The notes beneath the pieces were generated by a model. That model was not told the DNA's origin, did no database searches, and saw nothing but the letters and a program-made list of their open reading frames with translations. A program made the translations under genes and the position numbers. A stretch of DNA of 38,790 nt from Entrophospora sp. SA101. Its lineage: Eukaryota; Glomeromycota; Glomeromycetes; Entrophosporales; Entrophosporaceae. The DNA lies in NCBI GenBank assembly GCA_958430865.1, contig CAUDNR010000031.1, positions 2,077 to 40,866 of the forward strand, in the 5' to 3' direction. Every line of letters begins with the position of its first letter. Within the stretch, counting starts at the first letter, position 1. Below, piece by piece: positions 20,692-32,318 of this stretch.

Positions 20692-20976
20692 CAAGTCACA
20701 TGTATTATCTGTTTCAGTAGTAACTGGATGGGTTTCGCTTGTAACATTTATTGATTTTGAATCATAAATATTAAAATTACCATTGTTATTAGAATGTGTA
20801 ATAGTTTTTTAGTAATATTAATGATAATGGTGGAGCAGTGTAATATTCCGCAAAGCAAGATGAAATATACAAATTTTAGAAAAGAATAAATTAATTTGTT
20901 ATTAACCACCCAACAAATCTTCTTGATAGTGGAAAAAGTTACACGTAAAAATGGCAAAATGGTGGGGGATAAATCA

Positions 20977-21059
20977 GTTAAACCACTGAGATAATACAAG
21001 TTTAAGCTCAATTTTACTTCGTAAAGTTGAACTTATACCAGTACTACCCAGGGTTTAAC
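20977..21059. repeat. Palindromic fold-back element, 83 bp (copy A)
   Basis: The two halves are imperfect inverses: GTTAAACCACTG...CTCAATTTTAC, a TTC loop, then the complement running out to GGTTTAAC. In this copy the central stem has one mismatch. The corresponding copy at 26291-26373 has a perfect 10-bp central stem. Sequence around it differs between copies more than the gene part does. Confidence 0.7.
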
Positions 21060-21067
21060 TATTAATT

Positions 21068-21882
21068 ATGTCGTTTCCAGACATCCAAGTAGAAAAAAGG
21101 TTCTGTAGTTGTAAGCTAATGCAATCTTCATGGGAATTTATCATTTATTGGTATAAGGCTCTGAACAAATCAACGAAATTTGAACTGATTCGAATCAATA
21201 TATATATTATTACTATCTAATATATATCATGGTTTGATTTGATTCGGATCCATATATGAAGTGCAATTTCTTATACCCTAAATCTCAGGCGTGGTTAAAT
21301 TTTTTTTGTTCAAAAGAATACTTTTTTAAAAAATTAAAAAAATTTTCTGTGATTATTTGATAAATCATACCCTTTTGAAATTTCAGAACTTAAATCTTCG
21401 CTACGATATAATAAATAAAGTAAAATTTTTTTAAAGTCACGTTTTTAATAATTCGGTAAATGATGCAGTTCACTAATTCGTAACAAACATGTTGAGTATT
21501 CATTTCGAGAATTTAGAAAAAGAAAAGGTGTATGATCGAATCATCTTTTTCAATAAACCAAGGTTATAAGAAGCAAGTTAATTTTAAACACCCACACACC
21601 CAAAAGGAAGGGCGAGGTTACTAGTGAACTGTTAGGGGAATAGTTATACCTCAAAGAGCGGGAACTTTGTGGGTGACTAGAGCAGCGGGCATAATTTAAC
21701 CAGTTTATATTTGATGCTTTCCTTACAGTGTAATAGAGTTCTGAAAAAAGTTCTTGCGGTATATTATGATATTAATGAGTTGGATCCATTAATAAATAAT
21801 TCTTGCATCACAAATGTAACTTTAATAAAGGAAAGAAAAAAATCTATTCAGAACATCTATCAAAATACTTTACTACTAAGAA
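21068..21882. other. Intergenic region with a GC-rich island
   Basis: No supported gene. A 69-codon plus-strand frame at 21711 is AT-rich and opposite the kinase tail, so it is not called. The stretch 21589-21691 is unusually GC-rich and has 8-bp inverted arms. Confidence 0.5.
21589..21691. other. GC-rich island with inverted arms
   Basis: CACCCACA (21589-21596) is perfectly inverted as TGTGGGTG (21668-21675), enclosing a G-rich segment (gaagggcgaggtt, gttaggggaatag, agagcgggaac). It stands out sharply from the AT-rich surroundings. It could be a structured RNA, a short retroelement piece or foreign DNA. No promoter or family can be assigned. Confidence 0.4.
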
Positions 21883-22619
21883 TTAGAAATAATAAAAAAA
21901 TTTATTATTCAAAAGTTTAGCTTTTAGAAATGAAATAAACGAAAAGAAAAAACGTAAGGATATAATAAAAGATAAAATTAATATAATAAATAAATTTGTT
22001 ATAATCATCCATTGATAATCTGTCGTCTCATCGATTCTTTCAGAATCTTTTCCTTTTCCTTTACAATTGCTACTAGAATCTAAAATTAATTAAATTGAAA
22101 TAAAAAATACATTAGTAATAATTTATGGATAATAATTTCCCAATTAATTAGTATGAACCTTTTTTTACCTTTAAAACCAGCATAGGAATTTATATCAAGA
22201 TTAATTAATGAACTATCACAAAGTTCTGAGTATTGTGATTTAATAATTTCATTATTCAAACTTCTACTTTTATGAAATACACCTGGATGTGGTTTGTATG
22301 AATTAATTATATCACTACTATTATTATTACTGTTACAATTATTTAAACTTTCATTTTTATAAATGTTCCTTAATTTATTATTTGCAAAAGTATGAAGTAT
22401 TCCAATAGTTGGTCTTTTAGATGGATCTTTATCCCAACACTTCAGCATCATTTGTACATAGTAATCAGGCATTCCTGGTAATATTGGTGGTCGTAAACCT
22501 GCACATATGTTGAACATTAAGTCAAGATTATGAGCTCTATCATCAAATGGTGGATGGCCTGCAAATATTTCCCACATTAACATTCCAATGCTATAAATAT
22601 CTGTTTCTTTGCTGTATTT
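21883..22619 (-). pseudogene. TKL-like protein kinase, C-terminal half only, cut at 22619
   Basis: Reading from 22619 leftwards: YSKETDIYSIGMLMWEI (kinase subdomain IX with its Asp), FAGHPPFDDRAHNLDLM, ICAGLRPPILPGMPDYYVQ and MMLKCWDKDPSKRPTI (subdomain XI with the conserved Arg). This is the arrangement of the large TKL-like kinase families of Rhizophagus. A Ser/Asn-rich tail follows. A GT/AG intron (22168-22080) joins to a final exon with CKGKGKDSERIDETT and a very hydrophobic end, stop at 21883-21885; the last part is less certain. Everything N-terminal to subdomain IX, including the ATP loop, catalytic HRD and DFG motifs, is absent, because repeat copy B starts at the very next base (22620). 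Not functional as assembled. Confidence 0.85.
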
Positions 22620-23400
22620 ATGATTACAAATTGAAAAAAATTATGTGAATTAATTAATTAATACATATACTCAGAAATTTTAATCTTGTTATATGTAAAG
22701 ATTGTCCTCGGATTAGCTACTAAAAAAATTTTTTATTGAAAAATCACAACAGGATGCGACTTATTCCATTTTTTTTAAAGTATGAATCAACAATTCACTT
22801 AACATCACTCTTGAGACATTATATCTATCGAAGAAACTCGATTTTTTTTTCTGTGGAGATGTATCAACAATACAATCATCTGCATGCTGAGTGCCACCAC
22901 GTTTAAAAAATTTTTTTAATTTCAATGAAGACTCTATGTGCTGTTGTAGATTTACAACACGGATCTGGCCAAATATATAAGTAAAGAGTGTGTCAGTTAC
23001 AAATTATCATAAGAAATACTATGACAGCAATTAACAACAACATTAATAATATTTGTTACCTTAAATATAATCATTCTTCGTATAATATGGGACAAATTCT
23101 TTGATTGTATAGGTGTATTAGGAACCACAAACCCATCAAACTGGTCAACAAGATAAACTCCACCAACCCAATGCATAGCATAAAGAAAACATCTCTCTCT
23201 ATATAAATAAATGTATAAAATTAGCAAGCCACTACAAACATAATAGTTAATAAATCATATTACTCACTGTAAACAAGAATTCCATATGTTTCTAATTTTT
23301 CTAGATTGGGATCATTTTCTGGAAACAACTTCCGAATACCGAAGAGAGCCAGTTGCATAGCTGTCAGTAAATGTTATTGTTAGTGATTTTCACAATGATA
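22620..23400. repeat. Repeat unit B (781 bp, truncated third copy)
   Basis: Matches 19242-20022 and 24555-25335 with no difference seen. It begins at the same base as A and C (atgattacaaattg) and ends inside what is an intron in the longer copies. Confidence 0.9.
22761..23360 (-). pseudogene. Unknown-function gene, copy B, last three exons only
   Basis: Exons 23360-23268, 23196-23060 and 22964-22761 correspond to the last three exons of copy A and retain open frames and splice sites (MQLALFGIRKLFPEND, MHWVGGVYLVDQFDG, IRVVNLQQHIESS). The upstream exons are missing, so there is no start. It sits against the broken kinase gene in the same orientation. Confidence 0.7.
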
Positions 23401-23928
23401 CTCCATTTCATTAATAATATTATGATATTGATTATGTCAACTCCACTAAGATTTTGTTTTTAATTTATTAAATTGGTAGATTCCAACATCCCCCTAAGCT
23501 TATTATTCATTTCTTGGAAAATATATTAATGTGTGAGCATTTAAAATAAATCATTTTAATAAAAGTGATTATTGAGACCTTTTTAAAGAGAGTTTAGAAG
23601 GTTACAATAAACAACAGATTATTATTATAATAGCTGAAATTTACTATTGGGTATTAATGTGTATAGGAATGAATGTCAAACAGGGATATTTGCAGCACTG
23701 AGGTTTATTAATACTGCAACAGGACCCCAATAATTTTTTATATAAACACATCTAATACTAATATAAGTTCCCAGCTAAGCTATAGTAGAATTAATAGTAA
23801 TAATGCATACCTTAAAAATGCCCAAGTTTTTACAGGTAAATTTTTTTTTGTCCCGGATAATATAAGGGTAAAATTATTTATAAAATATATTTGCAACAGT
23901 ATACATTAATATACATAGGTAGACTCTA
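23401..23928. other. Intergenic, no features recognised
   Basis: AT-rich unique sequence between repeat B and the next element. I looked for the missing N-terminal half of the kinase on the minus strand and did not find it. Confidence 0.55.
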
Positions 23929-24554
23929 TAAGTCAGTTTTGGCCTAACTCAGCCAAAATTTTTCAGCCCTTTTTTCCCTATTTAAAATTCCTTGATAAGT
24001 TAGCCAACCTATATAAAATCGCGATAAGTTGTAAGGCAAGCCAACCCTCTTTTTAGGATAAAATTGTTCTCAGATAAGTCAGCCTCACGTGATATCTCCA
24101 TTAAATAAAAGATCATCATTACTACTTTTAGTAACGTATGATTTTTTTTTTTTTTTAGAATTTTATATCATACGTTAATATCTGATGATTTAGAAAATCT
24201 TGTCGCGATACTTTATTATTTCATTTTTGTATCATCAGGCTATATATATATCTTGATTGTATAATTTATTGCCTGATAATTTAGAAAGAATATTCTTGTT
24301 TGTATTGTGAAAAATACATTTATATATTTTTATTGTGTTCGGAAATATGCTGGTTGATTTTCCAAACTTCTGAAATTCTAATAAAAGATTAATATAAATA
24401 ATTATTGTTTTAAAAAACTATTTATAATTTATTTATTTAGTAAAAAATAATTTTTTTTCATATTTTATATATTTTATCTTATTATTTGTAATAATAAAAT
24501 TTTTATGTCACGTGCTATCTGTAAGACGGTCTCGATAAGTCGGTTCTCTCGATA
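23929..24554. mobile_element. Truncated pogo-like or MITE element with gataagt repeats
   Basis: The left part repeats gataagt(c/t)agcc-like motifs (about 23940, 23994, 24023, 24075) before a CACGTGATATCT block (24087). The right part shows the inverse arrangement, CACGTGCTATCT then cgataagtcgg and ctctcgata, and is cut off at 24554 where copy C begins. The subterminal-repeat layout mirrors the 2895-3673 element. No transposase is visible. The right terminus and target duplication are missing, so the class is inferred. Confidence 0.55.
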
Positions 24555-24695
24555 ATGATTACAAATTGAAAAAAATTATGTGAATTAATTAATTAATACA
24601 TATACTCAGAAATTTTAATCTTGTTATATGTAAAGATTGTCCTCGGATTAGCTACTAAAAAAATTTTTTATTGAAAAATCACAACAGGATGCGAC

Positions 24696-26004
24696 TTATT
24701 CCATTTTTTTTAAAGTATGAATCAACAATTCACTTAACATCACTCTTGAGACATTATATCTATCGAAGAAACTCGATTTTTTTTTCTGTGGAGATGTATC
24801 AACAATACAATCATCTGCATGCTGAGTGCCACCACGTTTAAAAAATTTTTTTAATTTCAATGAAGACTCTATGTGCTGTTGTAGATTTACAACACGGATC
24901 TGGCCAAATATATAAGTAAAGAGTGTGTCAGTTACAAATTATCATAAGAAATACTATGACAGCAATTAACAACAACATTAATAATATTTGTTACCTTAAA
25001 TATAATCATTCTTCGTATAATATGGGACAAATTCTTTGATTGTATAGGTGTATTAGGAACCACAAACCCATCAAACTGGTCAACAAGATAAACTCCACCA
25101 ACCCAATGCATAGCATAAAGAAAACATCTCTCTCTATATAAATAAATGTATAAAATTAGCAAGCCACTACAAACATAATAGTTAATAAATCATATTACTC
25201 ACTGTAAACAAGAATTCCATATGTTTCTAATTTTTCTAGATTGGGATCATTTTCTGGAAACAACTTCCGAATACCGAAGAGAGCCAGTTGCATAGCTGTC
25301 AGTAAATGTTATTGTTAGTGATTTTCACAATGATAGAATCAAATTTCGTTTCACCTTACCTTTAAGGATCTTTTTACGATCTCCCTTCATATTTACATCA
25401 TCATGATAATAAACATTTCCAACCAGGGTTGGCAAATTGACTGGTCATTGAGAACGGGTGGATTTGGACTGGTCCATTGCCATTAATAAAATACCAAATG
25501 TTACACTAATGGACCCAATGGACTACCAATAGACGCACATTTGCCAACCCTGTTTCCAACAACTTTCCCAAAAGCTACCTGAATTTCCGTGTGGTTAACA
25601 TTCATTATCCCCCGTGTAACCTCATTTATACCATTTTTCAGTTTGTGCTTATACCCACTAGAAAAATTCAAGCTCAATTGAATTTTATGATAGACTATTT
25701 TTTTATTTATAAAATGCAAAACATTATAGTAATACAAACAAATATTAAAATACAATTGTTTGAAGTAATGAGTATTTAATAGTAATAGTGAATATTAATA
25801 GTAATATTATGACATTTAATAAATTTAAATTTGTGTCCTTTAATTTCATTATAATTGTGATCTTTTAAATGGTAATGTAATATCGGAAATATCATTGAAT
25901 GCATGACGTGAATCAATACTTTTATTTGAATCAAAAGCATCACTAGAAATACTAGAATCATCAACACTAGTATCACTGGAAATTGCATCTTGATCATTAC
26001 TCAT
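24696..26004 (-). pseudogene. Unknown-function gene, copy C, split by a hAT MITE
   Basis: Exons at 26004-25849 (Ser/Asp-rich), 25657-25360, 25295-25203, 25131-24995 and 24899-24696, as in copy A, with the MITE at the identical place. The MITE insertion therefore predates the A/C duplication. One CpG difference from A (25884). Confidence 0.6.
25424..25552. mobile_element. hAT-type MITE (copy C)
   Basis: Same element, same TTTCCAAC duplication (25416-25423 and 25553-25560) and same insertion point as at 20111-20239. It moved with the host duplication, not by a second transposition. Confidence 0.9.
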
Positions 26005-26290
26005 CAAGTCACATGTATTATCTGTTTCAGTAGTAACTGGATGGGTTTCGCTTGTAACATTTATTGATTTTGAATCATAAATATTAAAATTACCATTGTT
26101 ATTAGAATGTGTAATAGTTTTTTAGTAATATTAATGATAATGGTGGAGCAGTGTAATATTCCGCAAAGCAAGATGAAATATACAAATTTTAGAAAAGAAT
26201 AAATTAATTTGTTATTAACCACCCAACAAATCTTCTTGATAGTGGAAAAAGTTACACGTAAAAATGACATAAATTGTGGGGGATTAATCA

Positions 26291-26373
26291 GTTAAACCAC
26301 TGGGATAATACAAGTTTAAGCTCAATTTTACTTCGTAAAATTGAACTTATACCCGTACTACCCAGGGTTTAAC
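26291..26373. repeat. Palindromic fold-back element, 83 bp (copy C)
   Basis: Perfect central stem TCAATTTTAC-TTC-GTAAAATTGA with outer arms GTTAAACC/GGTTTAAC. Flanked by attaat-like sequence on both sides, possibly an imperfect target duplication. Confidence 0.75.
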
Positions 26374-26382
26374 TATTAATTA

Positions 26383-26637
26383 ATAAAACTGCATCATGGA
26401 GGTAGCTACCACTATTTGTTTTACGTTTGCCTAAACGTCATTTCAATGGACAACTTTTTTTCAATTCTTCCCTTTCTTCAATGTGACAGATTTCTTGGTG
26501 AAATTATCACTGTGTCTAATTCATCATCGTCGTCTGATTCATCTGTATTCTCGATATACGAAATAACGGCATTGGTACTCGAAGAGATAAACTTCTAACA
26601 ATGTTCATGAAAGTTGATTAGAGTTTATAGGTTAATA
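26383..26637. other. Unique spacer with a possible acidic coding relic (-)
   Basis: On the minus strand at about 26600-26480 a frame reads NAVISYIENTDESDDDDELD then TVIISPRNLSH. The acidic run is protein-like, but too short to call. On the plus strand a 60-codon frame overlaps it and is probably its shadow. Confidence 0.35.
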
Positions 26638-27256
26638 CAGTATAACGGATTCACATGATCTGAAATAAAATGCAGATCTCTCCAAATCCAAATTATAATA
26701 AAAAATTACTATTACCCGTAATCGCAAAATAAAAAAATAAAAAATATTGTTTATAAAAATCAAAAAAAAAAAAATTAAAACAATTATTGAAATAAATGAC
26801 ATAAGGTATGATGTAATGAACCCAAAGTATTGATGAAATGGAAAAAAATGTTGTTGATGATGATTTACTGAATGAAGAAGAAATAATTTCCATGTAGAAT
26901 TTTAATGAAGATTTAATGAAGAAAATCAGGATGAAGAAGACATCGAAGAGACATCTCCTATTTCAAGTCAAGATGTTTTATTGGCTATTGAAAAAGTAAA
27001 CTTGTTTGTTTGAACAACAGTTTAAGAAATTTACAAATGAGGAATTGAAACAGTTAAAAAATGTCAAAAAGAAAATTAAAAAATAGAATTAATTCAATTC
27101 AACAAAACAATCTATATTACTGTTTTTTAATTAATTAATATTGAATAATATTTTTTATGTAATAATAAAAATTTTTTTATTCCGCATGACTTAATGTAGT
27201 ATCTATAACGGACAAATTTCCTGGTCCCAATAATCCGTTATAGACAGTGTGGACTG
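26638..27256 (+). mobile_element. Second pogo-like element, 5' shortened
   Basis: Starts TA-CAGTATAACGGATTCAC (TA 26636-26637) and ends with the same ...GACTG-TA end as the element at 2895-3673. Left part 26641-26914 is a diverged relative of 3092-3331 with substitutions and indels; from 26915 it is identical. It lacks about 195 bases of the 5' repeat region of the first element, and holds a longer piece of the transposase-like frame with the same 4-base duplication. Confidence 0.75.
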
Positions 27257-30200
27257 TATATATTTAATATATCGGAATTCGATGAATCTATGGATACATG
27301 CATATAAAATTCCTTATACCAATCCCATCTCGACAAATTTTTTATTAATACAGTATAATCCTTGTTTCAACGGAATGGCTAGACATATAAGAAAATTTCA
27401 TTTAAAATCCGTTGAAACGAAATTACTAATTGTGATTATAATCGTGTTTCAACGGTTTTCATAACATTAATTGTTGCTTTATTGATCATCCATCATGTTT
27501 ATTTCATATGGACACTCATATACATACATAGTTCACTCTCTATGACATGTCACACGACTATAAAAATCTAATCCATACGGTAAAGTTTATTTTCCCGTAA
27601 AAAAAGTTATTTTATATATATAATAGCAGTTGACCTTGCAGAGATTGCCAATAATTGCAGAAGTTGCAAACTTGTAGCATTTGCAGCAGTTACAACGTTA
27701 AGGTTTACAGGATTTAGTACCTGCTAATTTAAAATGGAAGAAAAACATATGCTTTTTCAATCCAATTCGACCATAAACCTGATTATTATGATGGCCAATC
27801 AGACAAAGTCTTTACAATTTATAATTGGTTATAATTAATTATAAATAAATTTTAACTAATTATTAATAAGTATCCGACCACCCAAATTGTATAACATAAA
27901 ATGAAAGGAGTCCTTACTAAAAAAGTAACGTTTTCTTAAATAAAACCGTTTTTACTTTACTAAGTAGACTTGTACTTGATATCAAAATCTCTAAATTACA
28001 AAAGCTTCGAAAGGTTCGGTATGATGTTAATGGAAACATTTAGCAAATAGTCCAAAAAAGCAAATTTTCAATTGGAATCTTTACATGTAATAAAGGTCAA
28101 ATTTCTTCATTGTAATGTATATTATTTCATTAATAAAATGTGCTCAAAGTAACAGATTACATAATCCACAATATGGTGTTGGCATAAATTAGTTCATGAA
28201 AAGGGTTTAAAAAAGTATCCGACCACCCCATAATTCTATGATATAAAACAATAAAGTTGACAAAATGCAAATTTTAAGGCTTTAAGTTTTTGTTGTCTAT
28301 ACTTGATCAAATTTTCTTAAGATATTTTAAGTGGATTTACTTAATGACGTGAAGGTTTTTACTAAGCTCAAAGTTTTCATAAAAATCACGGAATTTTTTG
28401 TCTAATTTAAAATTTTCATCCTAATACTAAATTCATTAATAATGCAAACTCAACGAGACTTTAAGTTTATATGCAAATTAACTTTTAAACTTAATGCACC
28501 AGTCCCAGTTTGATTAATAAAATATTGAACTGCATAAGGCGTGACATTTCCGGTTATTAAGGGGAGTGTATATTAATATAAAATTTTTCAAATAAATGTT
28601 CGTTATACGGAATAACGAGTTTATTGTTATTATACAAATTCGTTGTAACGAAATTTTTTATTTAATATAAGATTTTGTTCGATATAACAAAATCTGTTAT
28701 AACGAGGTTTGACTGTAACATTATTATTATATATTAATTATATAAGCTTAAATGCAAGGGCGACTTTTTCTACCTTTCATTGATAAATAGCCATTAAATC
28801 CCTTAACAGGAAATCCACCAAAATAAAAAACAACTGGCCCATTCCTGTTGATCCTGACGGAGTTAAATATCTATAATGAACTTCCTTTCGTCCCTATTCA
28901 TTTTTTTATAATTAATTTTTCTCTCTATAACAAATATCTTAGTAAACACACTTTATAATGAAAAAAGGCACATATAGGGACGGAAGAATAGAATGAACTT
29001 TATATTTTTTCATGTTAACCTTATTTAAAAATAAATTATGATGTTAATTAATTATATTTCACAAAATACCAAGTAAAATTACAGGAAAATCGCACGTTTT
29101 TGTTTAAAATAAAAGAAAATTTGATGTAACTTCCACAAAGAATAGGTGTATAGAACAAGTAGTATATGTAGATTAGATGGAGATATATTGTTGTATTGTT
29201 TTCAATTACAATTTGTAATTGGATTTCTTTTCCGGTTCAAAAATTTTAAACCGGATCTGTATATGCAGATCTGGATTTTTTTTTGCAAATAAATTTAGTA
29301 ATTTGACGAAAATATTTTAAATATTATAAATATTTGTACCAAATATAGTAATAGTTATATTTATAATAATAATTTTTCAAAAACGAACTGAAAAACTTAT
29401 TTATTTAAAGTATATAATTTCGGTCCTTATTATTATATAAATATTTAGGAATTCACAGTTACACTCTCTTCAGCAAACCTTTGTGGAAAAGAAATTTTGC
29501 AATTTGCATTTGTGAAATTCAAATTAGCCAATCAGAATTTGATATTAATATCATTAGATTTTAACTTTAATTAATTATTTGTTTAAATTTCCCCTCCCAG
29601 ATTTTCAAAATTTAATTATAATGCACGTGATTTAACTGTGTAACAAAGTATTCCTAAACTTTTTCATAAAACACAAAACATTTTTGGAAAAATATTTTTC
29701 TTTGCCGATAACTCTAGTGATTGAAGGCCTTTTCATTGGTGTTTACCTTATTTTGTTTGTTTAAATTTCTCCCCTCCCCCCTCCCTCTTAATTTTCAAAA
29801 AAAAAGGATAATTAAATTTGGACGGCCTTAATATCGAAGGATGTTTACGTGTGTAACAAAAAAAAACCGGAAATTTTTTGGTGCAATTTAGAAAGTGTTT
29901 TTTGTTCTTTTTTTGCCATTACATTCTATATAGAGATCATTCCTGAACTTATTACAAAGATTGGGATGCTGTTTGAAAGTCAATTATTTTAAGCTCAAAA
30001 TTTATTCACAAAGACTTCAATCAATATGTGCTATTTAGTCATGTGATGATGATTATTCAACAATGTTCATATATTGTAACATCAAATTTTTTGGTGATTT
30101 GTTAAGCAAGACATAGAGTAATGAATGCTAAAAAACTCCAAAGAATTGAAATGAAATTTGGCAAATTAGTGAGAAATGATTTTGTTGATTTTTAATAATT

Positions 30201-30807
30201 GAATTTTTAAATGGAATAAAATTAAATTAACTTGCTGATTTTGTTTGATCCCCGAAATTCAGTACGGTGTGATCATAACGTTATGAATACTTTATACTAG
30301 CAAAAACACATTGGTTTTAGGGTTAATTATCATTCCACTGACCAGTTTACACATTAAAAATACTCGTGTTTAACATTGAGACACAATAAGACATAAGGTT
30401 TGAAAAAAGGGTCTAAAAAACCAAATCGGCTTTTAAGTTAAAAGCAATTAAAAATAAGTTTGATAATTTTTATCTATTTTCATTCAACCATTATTGAGAA
30501 ACCAATAATAAAGATTTCCTTTTTTTTTTTGTTACACACAGTAAATTTGAATCATTAGATCAAAGTCCTATACATGCTTTTGATTATAAAAAGATCCCAC
30601 ACATAAATCAAAAATTATAAATGAGCAATTTATTTATTATTATTCATTAAGAGTAAAAACTTACACAAGAAATAGTTAACTATCACAGGAATAAATTTAC
30701 AGAAAAAAAACTTAACCTTAAAAAGGAACAACTTTACAAGTTATATTATTTATATTAATATTATTTACAAAAAACAAATTTTATGAATTTATTTAACTCT
30801 GATTTTT
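27257..30807. other. Long gene-poor stretch with transposon debris (copy 2)
   Basis: Same content as 3674-7224: element ends at 27341 and 28715, tatccgaccaccc repeats at 27874 and 28216, and the hairpin cluster at 29203-29274. No intact gene seen. Confidence 0.6.
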
Positions 30808-31058
30808 TTAATTAGTAATTATATTATTATTTAATTTTCCAAGATTAGTCATGATTAATTTTATCTCTTCATATTCTTCGTCTTCCCATTTGTTTGCCTT
30901 GCTTGACTTTAATAACCAGACTAAAGCTAACGAGAATTATTATAATAATCTTCATCAAAAGACTCGTCGCCTAGTGGAAAAGGTAATGCGTGTATAGTAG
31001 ATAGTAGTAATAATGATAGAACGAATAACATGACAATATTTCTTGTAGAATTCATCAT
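30808..31058 (-). pseudogene. Small secreted protein candidate, frameshifted (copy 2)
   Basis: Identical to 7225-7475: signal peptide from the ATG at 31058, first stop at 30927-30929, second frame open to 30808. The frameshift is present in both copies, so it is either older than the duplication or shared because both are the same locus. Confidence 0.55.
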
Positions 31059-31975
31059 TTCTTTTTTATTATTGGTTTTGTTTTTTAGCGTCAAATAATT
31101 TCGTAAATTTCGTAAATTTCTTATAAAAAAAAAAAAAATGAAAAAATTTTTTTTTTGATGAGGAAAAAATTATTGTATCTCTTTTATAATCGTTGATTGT
31201 TTTCCCATTAAACTTTCATTTAATTGTTACACCAAGACTTATAAAATTATTTGTTTATTTAATTATTGTTCGGTACTATCTATTTATCAATGATGTTGTA
31301 GTTATCTTGCCTTTTTTCAATAATAAATTTATTTATTTACGCCATTTGTTTAAAGGTTTCAATAACGAACTAATTCAAAATTATTTAAATATAATCACCT
31401 GCATATAATTGATATGCATTATTGGCATAGATCTACAACTACGTAAGGAATACATTAGGTTTCTCTTAAATATTAATATTAATAATTAACTATAATATAT
31501 ATATATATACTGTTTTCCCAAAGAATAAATAATTGTCTATACTCGTATATTATATATATACATATACTTTTTTTTTAAAGAATAAAGAATTGTAATACTT
31601 CCTCCTCGTTTTATTTTCACATTAATTAATTTGCGCAATTTTTAAAAGATTTTTTTTTTTCCTAATCAATGAAAAAAAAATATACTAAAAAATCGACAAT
31701 TATAGTAATATGGTGACAGTTGCATGAAACAACAACCGCCTCTTAGGTATGATTGACATAAGTGTTAAAGATTTGTGCATGTTCCTCCAAATTACACGAC
31801 ATGCTTTAAAAACCTTTAAAGCATTTATCCCAATTAAAGTTACTTTTAGGTAATTTGTATTAAATAGATTTCTGACCAATCAAATGTCAAATGTCGTGTT
31901 ACAAACATTTCATTTGATTTGATTTGATTTTTAAAAAGTTCAAAGGAAAAGGAATCTAAATGTAAATAAATAATA
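31059..31975. other. Intergenic region upstream of TAF6 (copy 2)
   Basis: Same as 7476-8392, with the CCAAT box at 31876-31880 and inverted repeats at 31794-31802 and 31891-31899. Confidence 0.55.
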
Positions 31976-32248
31976 ATGTCTGGAATTTTTCCTAAAGAAG
32001 CAATAAAGGTTTTTTCCCAACAATTAATTAATGGTTATTCCTTTCATCGTTTTCTTATTTATTATTAAATTGGTTTTTTAGAATACTGCTGAAACAATTG
32101 GAATATCAAATCTAAAAGACAATGTAGCAAATGCATTGGCACATGATGTAGAATATAGGATCTATGAAATAATACAGGTGGTGTGATCCACCTTATTCAT
32201 ACTCATACAACTTATAAACTATTTGAGGATGGCAACAATAAAAATGTT

Positions 32249-32318
<70 letters not shown>

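Larger units (their letters stand above)
19242..21067. repeat. Repeat unit A (first of three related copies)
   Basis: 19242-20953 matches 24555-26266 (copy C) almost exactly. The one internal difference I saw is T at 20571 against C at 25884 in a CpG. Similarity continues with more differences to about 21067. The first 781 bases also match 22620-23400 (copy B) without a visible difference. Confidence 0.88.
24555..26383. repeat. Repeat unit C (third copy)
   Basis: Equivalent to unit A at offset 5313 for 24555-26266, then similar to about 26383 with scattered changes and one indel. Confidence 0.88.

Noticed and set aside
19242..21067. Helitron origin of the repeat unit
   Set aside because: The shared boundary shows no TC start or CTRR end with a preceding hairpin in the right orientation.
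19242..23400. Retroposition as the origin of the repeated gene copies
   Set aside because: All copies keep introns and lack a poly(A) end, so copying happened at the DNA level.
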